Part shown: positions 1 to 5,757 of the stretch, one piece after another | How positions within the stretch are numbered: position 1 is the first letter of the stretch | Layout of the letters: every line of letters starts with the position of its first letter | Source of the DNA: Prochlorococcus sp. AG-363-L02 | GTDB lineage: Bacteria; Cyanobacteriota; Cyanobacteriia; PCC-6307; Cyanobiaceae | Reading direction: 5' to 3' | Length of the DNA: 8,511 nucleotides | Assembly (NCBI GenBank): GCA_003280185.1 | Contig: QCFP01000028.1 | Location: forward strand, 1-8,511 | The notes under the pieces: model-generated | What the model was told of the DNA's origin: nothing | The model's database searches: none | The model's input: the letters and a program-made list of their open reading frames with translations, nothing else | Translations under genes and position numbers: made by a program

Positions 1-525
1 ATTGATTGGAACAACAGTGCCAAGATATTTCTCTATTAGTTGGGGATATTCAGCAACAGCCTCTGTTATTGAGCAAAATATGACTCCATGTTCAGCAAGC
101 TTCTCTTTATAGGTTGTCGCTATTGAAACACTGTCAAAAACTGCATCAACAGCAACATTAGAAAGTCTCTTCTGTTCGCTTAAAGGTATACCTAATTTAT
201 CAAATGTCTCTAATAATTTTGGATCTACTTCATCTAAGCTTGATTTTTTTTCATTTTGCTTCGGTGCAGCATAATAAATAATATCCTGATAATTCAATTT
301 AGGGTAGCCGAGATCAGCCCAATTGGGTTCTGTCATTTTCAACCAGTGTTTATATGCTCTTAAACGAAAATCCAAGAGAAACTTAGGTTCTTGTTTCTTG
401 GCAGAGATTTGACGTACAACATCTTCGTTCAGACCCTTTGAGATCTTCTCAGTTTGTATATCAGTAACGAAACCATACTTATAGGGTTTAGAGACGAGTT
501 CTCCAACAAGGTTTTGGCTTGTCAT
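1..525 (-). CDS. sufB: Fe-S cluster assembly scaffold protein SufB (partial, N-terminal 175 residues)
   Basis: SufB is a core subunit of the SufBCD scaffold complex, which builds Fe-S clusters in the cytoplasm for delivery to apo-proteins such as photosystem I and ferredoxins. The frame is open from an ATG at 525 (minus strand) to the window edge with no stop. The translation begins [19 protein letters not shown] and contains stretches I recognise from cyanobacterial Suf[63 protein letters not shown], and [19 protein letters not shown]. Cyanobacterial SufB is usually about 480 residues, so roughly 300 C-terminal residues lie outside the window. The Shine-Dalgarno upstream is weak. The gene is transcribed divergently from sufR, the usual arrangement in cyanobacteria, and sufC, sufD and sufS probably follow to the left (inference). 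Identification is firm; the start codon is likely but not proven. Confidence 0.95.
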   Translation of the reverse strand, partial: MTSQNLVGELVSKPYKYGFVTDIQTEKISKGLNEDVVRQISAKKQEPKFLLDFRLRAYKHWLKMTEPNWADLGYPKLNYQDIIYYAAPKQNEKKSSLDEVDPKLLETFDKLGIPLSEQKRLSNVAVDAVFDSVSIATTYKEKLAEHGVIFCSITEAVAEYPQLIEKYLGTVVPIN

Positions 526-575
526 TTCATAGATCCATTCAAATGAGCTTTTAACCAGACTGATGGTAGTGAAGC

Positions 576-601
576 AACTTCTCTTGGAAGCATTAGAAGT
601 T
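576..601. repeat. Inverted repeat near sufB, AACTTCT-N12-AGAAGTT
   Basis: The arms AACTTCT (576-582) and AGAAGTT (595-601) are perfect 7-base complements separated by 12 bases. The repeat overlaps the candidate sufB -35 element at 572-577, a position where a bound repressor would block transcription. It does not match the published SufR core spacing of CAAC-N6-GTTG, so any operator role is inference. It could also be a chance repeat in AT-rich DNA. Confidence 0.35.
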
Positions 602-679
602 CTAATTACGGCAGAGACCTAATGCACTCATACTTAGCGCACTGACCCGAGATCTTTAAGAACTTAGTGGAGGAAAATC

Positions 680-709
680 ATGCTTAAGGAATGGCTTCAT
701 AATCTATAG
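680..709 (+). CDS. Possible 9-residue leader peptide (MLKEWLHNL) upstream of sufR
   Basis: An ATG at 680 is preceded by a strong Shine-Dalgarno, GGAGG at 669-673, with a 6-base gap, which is the best ribosome-binding site seen in this window. The frame reads MLKEWLHNL and stops at TAG 707-709. It lies 154 bases before the preferred sufR start and just before the inverted repeats at 730-784. It could be a translated mini-ORF in a long sufR 5' leader, a relic, or coincidence. Nothing shows it is transcribed, and I recognise no family. Confidence 0.2.
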   Translation: MLKEWLHNL

Positions 710-729
710 AAATCGTAGTGCTGTCAGGG

Positions 730-751
730 TAGTTTGTAGAAAAACAAACTA
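730..751. promoter_or_regulatory. Perfect inverted repeat TAGTTTGT-N6-ACAAACTA, candidate operator
   Basis: Arms at 730-737 and 744-751 are perfect 8-base complements around a 6-base AT-rich spacer. The 22-base size and N6 spacing fit a dimeric helix-turn-helix repressor site. The half-sites (TTGT and ACAA) are in the opposite orientation to the Synechocystis SufR consensus CAAC-N6-GTTG, so the match is in geometry only. Its centre is 35 bases from that of the next repeat (767-784). If transcribed it could also form a small hairpin. Confidence 0.45.
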
Positions 752-766
752 GCTATGCACAAGTAA

Positions 767-784
767 CGAAACGATTAGGTTTCG
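767..784. promoter_or_regulatory. Candidate SufR operator, CGAAAC-N6-GTTTCG
   Basis: Arms CGAAAC (767-772) and GTTTCG (779-784) are perfect 6-base complements with a 6-base spacer. The inner part reads AAAC-N6-GTTT, which keeps the spacing, the orientation and three of four bases per half of the Synechocystis SufR site CAAC-N6-GTTG. It lies 80 bases upstream of the preferred sufR start, between sufR and sufB, where autoregulation is expected. The assignment is an inference from motif and position. Confidence 0.5.
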
Positions 785-863
785 AAATGCAACTTAGCGT
801 AAGCAATATGGGTTCCCTAATAGGGTCTTGGCATGTCATCTTTGTCATATAGCTTTAATTGCT

Positions 864-1505
864 ATGAGCCTTCAAGCTCCAATCCATACAAAAGAAGCCA
901 CGCTGAATCTGCTCTTACGCATGGGGAAGTGCAATGCAACGAAACTTGCATCTGAGCTAGGCATTTCAGTTCAGGCTATTAGAAGACATCTACGTACTCT
1001 AGAACAAAAGGGATTAGTCAAATCCAGTCCTCTATCACCAGGGCCAGGAAGGCCTTTCAATGTATGGGAACTTACTCACAAAGGGAAGCTTTCTTTCAAT
1101 ATAAAGTCACAAGATTTTGCCCTCACTCTCTTGGATTCTATAAGTTCAACACTTGAAGAAAAAAGCTTCAAAGACATTCTTCAAACCCAAGCAAAAAAAA
1201 AGGAACTTCTCTATAAATCAAAAATTGGAACAAGCAGTTTTCTGAAAACACGACTTGAGGAACTAATAAAATTGAGAAGAGAAGAGGGATTTTTCTCAGA
1301 GTTGAAAAAGGCCACTAATGGCAAAGGATGGCAAGTTATCGAATACAGCTGTTCAATCAAAACAATTGCAGAGGCATATCCCACATTTTGTGAGGAAGAA
1401 TTGGACTTAATCCGAAAAATCTTTCCTGAATGCAAAGTCGAACGAAAACAATGGTGCATGGAAGATGGTCATTGCTGCGGGTTCCTAATCTCTCCTTCAA
1501 ATTAA
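864..1505 (+). CDS. sufR: Iron-sulfur cluster-sensing transcriptional repressor SufR
   Basis: SufR is a DeoR-type helix-turn-helix repressor that binds a [4Fe-4S] cluster and represses the suf operon when clusters are plentiful. The 213-residue product has an N-terminal winged-helix domain (about 8-75), with NATKLASELGISVQAIRRHL as the helix-turn-helix, then a coiled/helical dimer region. Near the C-terminus lie Cys163, Cys176, Cys190 and Cys205, spaced exactly C-X12-C-X13-C-X14-C, the spacing described for cyanobacterial SufR. Two extra cysteines (198 and 204) sit among them. I chose ATG 864 because family N-termini begin just before the (T/K)EATLNLLLR stretch. A TTG at 828 would add 12 unconserved residues; neither start has a good Shine-Dalgarno. 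The gene is divergent from sufB and its stop overlaps the next start (TAATG). Confidence 0.95.
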   Translation: MSLQAPIHTKEATLNLLLRMGKCNATKLASELGISVQAIRRHLRTLEQKGLVKSSPLSPGPGRPFNVWELTHKGKLSFNIKSQDFALTLLDSISSTLEEKSFKDILQTQAKKKELLYKSKIGTSSFLKTRLEELIKLRREEGFFSELKKATNGKGWQVIEYSCSIKTIAEAYPTFCEEELDLIRKIFPECKVERKQWCMEDGHCCGFLISPSN

Positions 1506-1873
1506 TGGAGGAAGCATCTCAACAATCTGAGAGCCCTTTAAGTGGTGACGATATAGAACTAATTGCCGCAACATCTCTACCAATTCTTGAACAACACCAT
1601 CTAAGGCTCCTTGCGCATTGCCTAGCTTGCTTTAAAACAATGAGCAGCACCAACCAACAAGGAGCCTTACCCAATGAAAGCGTTCGGATGGAATGGTGCC
1701 TCAACCATCCAGCACTAAAAGATCAAAAGCCCTTTATTCCTATCTTGCTAGAACAGCTATCTAGCGCAGGCGAGCAACTTGAAGATATTGCCAAAGAATT
1801 AGGAATCTCCTGCTTAGAGCTGAGTCTTCAAGACCTAATCGAAATCAGCATGACCAGAAGAAACGATGTTTAA
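1505..1873 (+). CDS. Conserved hypothetical protein translationally coupled to SufR
   Basis: I cannot assign this 122-residue protein to a named family, although it resembles conserved picocyanobacterial proteins encoded beside sufR. The ATG at 1505 shares its A with the sufR stop (TAATG), which implies translational coupling and co-production with SufR. The frame stays open 75 bases upstream to 1430, inside sufR, but the coupled start is preferred. The sequence is mostly helical in character, soluble and acidic at the N-terminus (MEEASQQSESPLSGDDIEL). It has no signal peptide or membrane segment. Cysteines occur in HCLACF, EWCLN and ISCLEL, but they form no recognised Fe-S motif. The C-terminal part, EQLEDIAKELGISCLELSLQ, looks like a helix-turn-helix-type amphipathic pair, but this is only an impression. 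Co-expression suggests a link with Fe-S homeostasis (inference). A hairpin follows at once. Confidence 0.75.
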   Translation: MEEASQQSESPLSGDDIELIAATSLPILEQHHLRLLAHCLACFKTMSSTNQQGALPNESVRMEWCLNHPALKDQKPFIPILLEQLSSAGEQLEDIAKELGISCLELSLQDLIEISMTRRNDV

Positions 1874-1874
1874 C

Positions 1875-1897
1875 AGGGACATTTCAAATATGTCCCT
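1875..1897 (+). terminator. Hairpin after the sufR unit, possible terminator
   Basis: AGGGACAT (1875-1882) and ATGTCCCT (1890-1897) form a perfect 8-base stem with a 7-base loop, two bases after the stop codon of the coupled ORF. The following bases, CTTCTCC, are pyrimidine-rich but not a true T-run, so intrinsic termination may be inefficient. It could instead stabilise the 3' end of the transcript. Confidence 0.5.
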
Positions 1898-2001
1898 CTT
1901 CTCCACCTGTATCCAGTAGCCCCCAATACACAGCTAAGAAAAGAAAACAAATTGAAAGCGATATCAATCATTCACTTCATCTTTACAAAAGCCATATCTT
2001 G

Positions 2002-2021
2002 CAAGGCCTTTGAAGGTCTTG
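2002..2021 (+). repeat. Short hairpin in the leader of the DUF4912 gene
   Basis: CAAGGCCT (2002-2009) and AGGTCTTG (2014-2021) pair over 8 bases with one G-U wobble around a TTGA tetraloop. It sits in the 263-base gap before the DUF4912 gene, about 115 bases before its start, and has no T-run after it. It could be part of the 5' leader or a small RNA, or be chance. I see no other feature in the rest of this gap. Confidence 0.25.
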
Positions 2022-2136
2022 GGTCATTGGGAAACCGAAATTAACCGTCAGTAGATCCTGACCACAGGAACACTTCTTGATCAGAGTCTGAAAAAATAAA
2101 TTCAATGATCCCAAACAAAAACGGAGTATTTTTGAC

Positions 2137-3231
2137 GTGACTCAAGCCCAAGAATTTCTGTCACGTCTAACACTTCGCCAACTACGGTTAATGGCGAGTG
2201 ATCTAGGAGTACCTTTATACAGCAGAAAAAGCAAAGCATCTCTTGTCAAGCAGATATCAATCAAACAAGAGAAAAAAACGCAGATTGAGGAATCTAAGGC
2301 TGAAAAAAGAGGTTCTCAAAAAGACCTAGAAGCCAATACTCAAAATAATGGAACACGGGTAGTCTTTGTCCCAAGAGATCCAGAATGGGCATATGTTTTC
2401 TGGGAAATCTCAGAATCTGACAAGCAAAGAGCCAGCGATAGCGGCGCTATTCGCCTATGCATCCGCCTAACAGATGCAACCAAAGAAACCAACTCAGATT
2501 CTCAGGGACATGCCTTGCAGGAAGTCGTAGTAGACAGCCACAGCACGGAATGGTACTTACCAATTCCAATGTGTGACAGAGACTATAGAGTTGAACTTGG
2601 ATATAAGTCCAGAAATAACTGGATTTCTCTTGCCTACTCTTCTATTGCAAGAGTCCCATCTCTTCACCCAAGTGAAAAAATCCTCGATCAATTTGTACCC
2701 TTTAGCCTCGAGGTAAGCCCAACTGAAAGCAATTCAAATAACATCATCACTGAGAAACCTGCTTTTCACAATCCAGGAGCGCTACATGAGCGTCTTTATC
2801 AGCGCGCGACAGCTCATTACTACAAAACTAGGGTTGGATCTGAAGAATTCCAAGAAACTAAAGAAACAACACAGAGCTTCCCTAACTTTAACGATTCAGG
2901 CATAGGGCTTTGGGCTAGTGGTCGTAATGAATCTGGAATAGGTTCAATTACTCCTCGTGAAAAACCATTTTGGTTAATTGCAGACGCAGAGTTAATTGTT
3001 TATGGCTCAACTGATCCAAATGCACGTTTAACAATCGCTGGGGAAGAAGTTCCACTCTCTAATGATGGTACATTTCGCCTTCAGGTACCTTTCCGTGATG
3101 GGCAACAAAACTACCCAATAGAGGCAATAGCAGCTGATGGCGTTCAACGTAGAAATATCAGACTAGAGTTTGAAAGAGTCACACCAGAAGATAATACCAG
3201 TCCCAAAATTAACAATTCCGACTGGTTCTAA
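2137..3231 (+). CDS. DUF4912 domain protein with N-terminal SAP/Rho-N-like domain
   Basis: The function is unknown. The 364-residue product has three parts. Residues about 6-44 (FLSRLTLRQLRLMASDLGVP then a basic stretch ending in LVKQI) look like a SAP/Rho N-terminal-like helical fold, often nucleic-acid binding. Residues about 74-175 match the DUF4912 pattern: VVFVPRDPEWAYVFWEIS, a LCIRLTDAT strand, WYLPI, and DRDYRVELGY before WISLAYSSIARVPS. A linker of about 180-270 contains ALHERLYQRATAHY. Residues about 271-347 (FWLIADAELIVYGSTDPNA, then EVPLSNDGTFRLQVPF) look like a second beta-sandwich. No signal peptide or membrane helix is visible. The start is GTG at 2137, with GGAG at 2123-2126 ten bases upstream; no alternative looks better. 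Two small genes follow closely and are probably co-transcribed. DUF4912 proteins are common in cyanobacteria but uncharacterised as far as I know. Confidence 0.85.
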   Translation: MTQAQEFLSRLTLRQLRLMASDLGVPLYSRKSKASLVKQISIKQEKKTQIEESKAEKRGSQKDLEANTQNNGTRVVFVPRDPEWAYVFWEISESDKQRASDSGAIRLCIRLTDATKETNSDSQGHALQEVVVDSHSTEWYLPIPMCDRDYRVELGYKSRNNWISLAYSSIARVPSLHPSEKILDQFVPFSLEVSPTESNSNNIITEKPAFHNPGALHERLYQRATAHYYKTRVGSEEFQETKETTQSFPNFNDSGIGLWASGRNESGIGSITPREKPFWLIADAELIVYGSTDPNARLTIAGEEVPLSNDGTFRLQVPFRDGQQNYPIEAIAADGVQRRNIRLEFERVTPEDNTSPKINNSDWF

Positions 3232-3240
3232 TTAGAGATT

Positions 3241-3411
3241 ATGTTGAAGAGATTAGTTGCAATAACTCCCCTTACGGGTGCAATACTAATCCCCCTTATT
3301 GTACCCATAGCTATATCACGAGCTGGAATAAGTACTGGAGTAACTTTAGTGCTTATTCTTTGCTGTGTTTGGTTCGTTGCAATGCTACGTACATCAGAAA
3401 TGCCACATTGA
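3241..3411 (+). CDS. Small two-helix membrane protein, conserved hypothetical
   Basis: This 56-residue protein has two hydrophobic segments. The first is at about residues 5-25 (LVAITPLTGAILIPLIVPIA) and the second at about 32-49 (TGVTLVLILCCVWFVAML). They are separated by a short SRAGIS turn, and the protein ends in the polar tail RTSEMPH. The short basic N-terminus (MLKR) suggests a helical hairpin with both ends in the cytoplasm, in either the plasma or thylakoid membrane. It starts 9 bases after the stop of the DUF4912 gene and ends one base before the next gene, a spacing typical of one transcription unit. The C-terminal tail resembles one I associate with a conserved picocyanobacterial small protein, though I cannot verify that here. 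The function is unknown. Confidence 0.75.
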   Translation: MLKRLVAITPLTGAILIPLIVPIAISRAGISTGVTLVLILCCVWFVAMLRTSEMPH

Positions 3412-3412
3412 G

Positions 3413-3808
3413 ATGAAAAGATTTTCATTATTATTTGGGATACCTTACCTGTTTTTGATAGGCAGTTTAGTCTCGGCAAATCAATCAGACGAGTACATAA
3501 CAATGCCAACCAGAGATGAGCTAAATGAAATAGTTTTAAAGGCATATGAATGTTCAAGTACTAACAAAGTAAAGTCCTGTGGGGAATTAAGAAATCTTGC
3601 TGACCCATTGATGGACAACCCGCTACTATCTGCAGTTTGCAAAGATCTAGTCTGGGAATTATTGCAAAGTGCAAAAAAATCAAAAATTAATAGTTTAGAG
3701 AGAAGAGACTCTATAGACATTCCCGCTAGGAAGATAAGTAATGCATGCCTTAAAAAAACAAAGGCTATAAATAGTCCTAGAGGAAATCAACCACGAATAA
3801 AAACATGA
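3413..3808 (+). CDS. Exported small protein with four cysteines, unknown function
   Basis: The 131-residue product begins with a Sec-type signal peptide: MKR, a hydrophobic core FSLLFGIPYLFLIGSLV, and a likely cut after VSA (residue 22). The predicted mature part is about 109 residues, polar and mostly helical, with cysteines at 47, 56, 76 and 112 that could form two disulfides in the periplasm or thylakoid lumen. The lysine-rich C-terminus (KKTKAINSPRGNQPRIKT) looks disordered. The ATG at 3413 lies one base after the stop of the membrane-protein gene. The frame extends upstream to 3365, but that would place 16 residues before the signal peptide, inside the previous gene. I recognise no domain. 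Linkage to a membrane protein suggests a shared envelope role, which is inference only. Confidence 0.75.
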   Translation: MKRFSLLFGIPYLFLIGSLVSANQSDEYITMPTRDELNEIVLKAYECSSTNKVKSCGELRNLADPLMDNPLLSAVCKDLVWELLQSAKKSKINSLERRDSIDIPARKISNACLKKTKAINSPRGNQPRIKT

Positions 3809-3861
3809 CATTATTTCCTAAATTAAAACTTCTTGATCCTGAACAACCAAAGAAGCATTGA
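3805..3861 (+). CDS. Possible 18-residue coupled mini-ORF
   Basis: An ATG at 3805 overlaps the stop of the exported-protein gene (ATGA) and opens an 18-codon frame, MTLFPKLKLLDPEQPKKH, ending at TGA 3859-3861. The overlap is of the type that allows coupled translation. It has no known family, and such short frames arise often by chance. The remaining bases up to pgm (3862-3957) show no clear terminator or ribosome-binding site. Confidence 0.15.
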   Translation: MTLFPKLKLLDPEQPKKH

Positions 3862-3957
3862 AAAATCTACTTAATTCTTTCTTTCTTTCAACAAGCTAAA
3901 TCAAAATCAGCTTTCTTCCAAACACTTTAATTAACCACAGCTCGGTTCTCCGTAGAA

Positions 3958-5616
3958 ATGAAAACTCCAGAAGAAGCAACTACCCTTCAACGTACAGTAA
4001 AACTAAAGGCATCCTTCGAAGATCAGAAGCCAGGGACTTCAGGCCTCCGCAAAAGCATCTGCAAATTCTCCGAGCCACACTACCTAGAAAGTTTTATTGA
4101 AGCTATCTTTCAAACCCTGCCTAATGTTAAAGGGGGGACTTTAGTCCTAGGTGGAGATGGGCGCTATGGCAATGAAAAGGCAATTCAAACAATTTTGAAG
4201 ATTGGTGCAGCCCATGGTCTGAACAGAATCATTACTACTACAAGCGGAATACTCTCCACTCCAGCAGCATCAAATCTCATTAGAAACAGAAAAGCAATTG
4301 GAGGAATCATCCTTTCCGCTAGTCATAACCCAGGCGGACCAGATGGTGATTTTGGCGTCAAGGTAAATGGTGCAAATGGTGGGCCAGCCTCAGAATCATT
4401 AACAAATGCTATCTATTCCTGCACAAAAGAACTTAATGAATACATCTTTTTAGAAAGCCCTAATGTCTCAATAAATGCGCAAGGGGAGAAGCCATTAGGT
4501 GGAATGATTGTTGAAGTAATAGATGGAGTTGAAGACTACGTAATGCTAATGAAAAAGCTCTTCAATTTTGAAAGTATAAAACAACTTTTAAATGACGATT
4601 TTACAATTATTTTTGATGCAATGAATGCAGTCACAGGACCATATGCGCATCGTCTCCTGGAACAACTCTTAAAGGCTCCACAAGGGACTGTAATTAATGG
4701 TTTACCACTAGAAGACTTTGGCGGATGTCATCCTGACCCAAACCTAACCTACGCAAGCGGGCTTGCCGAACTTTTACTGAAAAAGAAAAAATATTCGTTT
4801 GGAGCTGCTTGCGATGGTGATGGAGATAGAAATATGATTCTTGGCAAAGGTTGCTTTGTAAACCCAAGTGACAGTCTTGCAGTGATAACTGCTAATGCAC
4901 ATTTTATACCTGGCTATGCCAACGGAATAAAAGGGGTTGCCCGCTCAATGCCAACTAGTTCTGCTGTAGATGCTGTAGCAAAAGATTTGGGGATAAACTG
5001 TTTTGAAACACCAACTGGCTGGAAATTCTTTGGAAATCTTCTTGATGCAAACATGATCACACTTTGCGGAGAAGAAAGTTTCGGAACTGGAAGCAATCAT
5101 GTAAGAGAAAAGGATGGATTATGGGCAGTTCTGTGTTGGCTTCAAATACTTTCTAAGAGACGCCTTTCAGTCGCAGAAATCATGAAAGATCATTGGCAAA
5201 AATATGGGAGGCACTACTACTCACGCCATGACTATGAAGGGGTTGAAAGTAATGTTGCTATTGCATTATTCGATCGATTAGAAAAATTACTGCCAACACT
5301 AATTGGTAATCAGTTTGCTGGAAGTATTGTCAAAATAGCTGACAACTTTGCATATACTGATCCTATAGATAAATCAGTTTCTAAAAACCAAGGACTAAGA
5401 ATAATTCTTGAAGATAATAGTAGACTAATTATTAGGATGTCTGGCACTGGAACAAAAGGTGCGACATTAAGAGTCTACCTAGAGAGTTATGTCGCTACAG
5501 GTGGGAGACTTGATCTAGATCCACAAGAAGCTCTAAAGCCTCTAATAAATGAAATAAACTCCCTAGCAGAGATTGAAGAAAGAACTGGCATGAAAAAACC
5601 AACTGTAATAACATAA
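3958..5616 (+). CDS. pgm: Alpha-D-phosphoglucomutase (PGM1-type)
   Basis: This enzyme interconverts glucose-1-phosphate and glucose-6-phosphate in the cytoplasm, linking glycogen synthesis and breakdown to central carbon metabolism. At 552 residues it is full length for the PGM1-type branch of the alpha-D-phosphohexomutase superfamily. The signature sites are all present: PGTSGLRK near residue 25; the active-site SASHNPGG with phosphoserine Ser122; the magnesium loop DGDGDR at 286-291; the sugar-binding GEESFG at 371-376; and the phosphate-binding SGTGTKG at 495-501. The ATG at 3958 fits the expected distance to PGTSGLRK. No clear Shine-Dalgarno precedes it, which is common in cyanobacteria. 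It lies 149 bases after the small-gene cluster and is probably its own transcription unit. No defect is visible. It is distinct from phosphomannomutase and GlmM, which are shorter. Confidence 0.96.
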   Translation: MKTPEEATTLQRTVKLKASFEDQKPGTSGLRKSICKFSEPHYLESFIEAIFQTLPNVKGGTLVLGGDGRYGNEKAIQTILKIGAAHGLNRIITTTSGILSTPAASNLIRNRKAIGGIILSASHNPGGPDGDFGVKVNGANGGPASESLTNAIYSCTKELNEYIFLESPNVSINAQGEKPLGGMIVEVIDGVEDYVMLMKKLFNFESIKQLLNDDFTIIFDAMNAVTGPYAHRLLEQLLKAPQGTVINGLPLEDFGGCHPDPNLTYASGLAELLLKKKKYSFGAACDGDGDRNMILGKGCFVNPSDSLAVITANAHFIPGYANGIKGVARSMPTSSAVDAVAKDLGINCFETPTGWKFFGNLLDANMITLCGEESFGTGSNHVREKDGLWAVLCWLQILSKRRLSVAEIMKDHWQKYGRHYYSRHDYEGVESNVAIALFDRLEKLLPTLIGNQFAGSIVKIADNFAYTDPIDKSVSKNQGLRIILEDNSRLIIRMSGTGTKGATLRVYLESYVATGGRLDLDPQEALKPLINEINSLAEIEERTGMKKPTVIT

Positions 5617-5672
5617 TTTCCCAGACATAAACCCTACAATTAAATGACTTAAAGCAATTTCATTTCTTTGCT

Positions 5673-5705
5673 AAAACTTTTAATATGTTTCACTTTAAAA
5701 GTTTT
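5673..5705. repeat. AT-rich 11-base inverted repeat between pgm and rarA
   Basis: AAAACTTTTAA (5673-5683) and TTAAAAGTTTT (5695-5705) are perfect complements around an 11-base loop. Each arm contains only one C or G, so an RNA stem would be weak, although its right arm ends in TTTT. It lies about 57 bases after the pgm stop and 53 before the rarA start. It could act as a weak terminator for pgm, as an operator or bent-DNA element for rarA, or be fortuitous. Confidence 0.4.
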
Positions 5706-5757
5706 GATAATTAATGAAGGAGCACAAGCTTTAAAGTTAAACATTTAAGAGGCTCCC

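Larger units (their letters stand above)
526..863. promoter_or_regulatory. Divergent sufB/sufR intergenic regulatory region
   Basis: This 338-base stretch separates the divergent sufB and sufR start codons and holds no substantial gene. It contains three perfect inverted repeats (annotated separately), a short palindrome CCCTA-A-TAGGG at 815-825, and a 9-codon mini-ORF. For sufB, a possible sigma-70-type promoter on the minus strand is TTGCTT (complement of 572-577), a 17-base spacer, then TTAAAA (complement of 549-554); it would put the transcript start close to the ATG. This match is weak and could be chance. I could not pick a convincing sufR promoter. In Synechocystis, SufR binds this type of region to repress sufBCDS and control its own gene, so the same role is expected here by family knowledge. 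Confidence 0.6.

Noticed and set aside
828..863. Upstream TTG start for sufR adding 12 residues (MACHLCHIALIA)
   Set aside because: The extension is not typical of SufR N-termini, and the AGGG before it is only two bases from the TTG and part of the palindrome at 815-825. ATG 864 fits the family better.
1430..1504. Upstream ATG for the SufR-coupled ORF at 1430
   Set aside because: It would overlap the cysteine-rich end of sufR by 76 bases, and its extra residues look like out-of-frame sufR translation. The TAATG start is the natural one.
1870..1971. 33-codon minus-strand frame starting MIDIAFNLFSFL
   Set aside because: It has no good ribosome-binding site, lies antisense over the hairpin at the end of the sufR unit, and its composition looks random.
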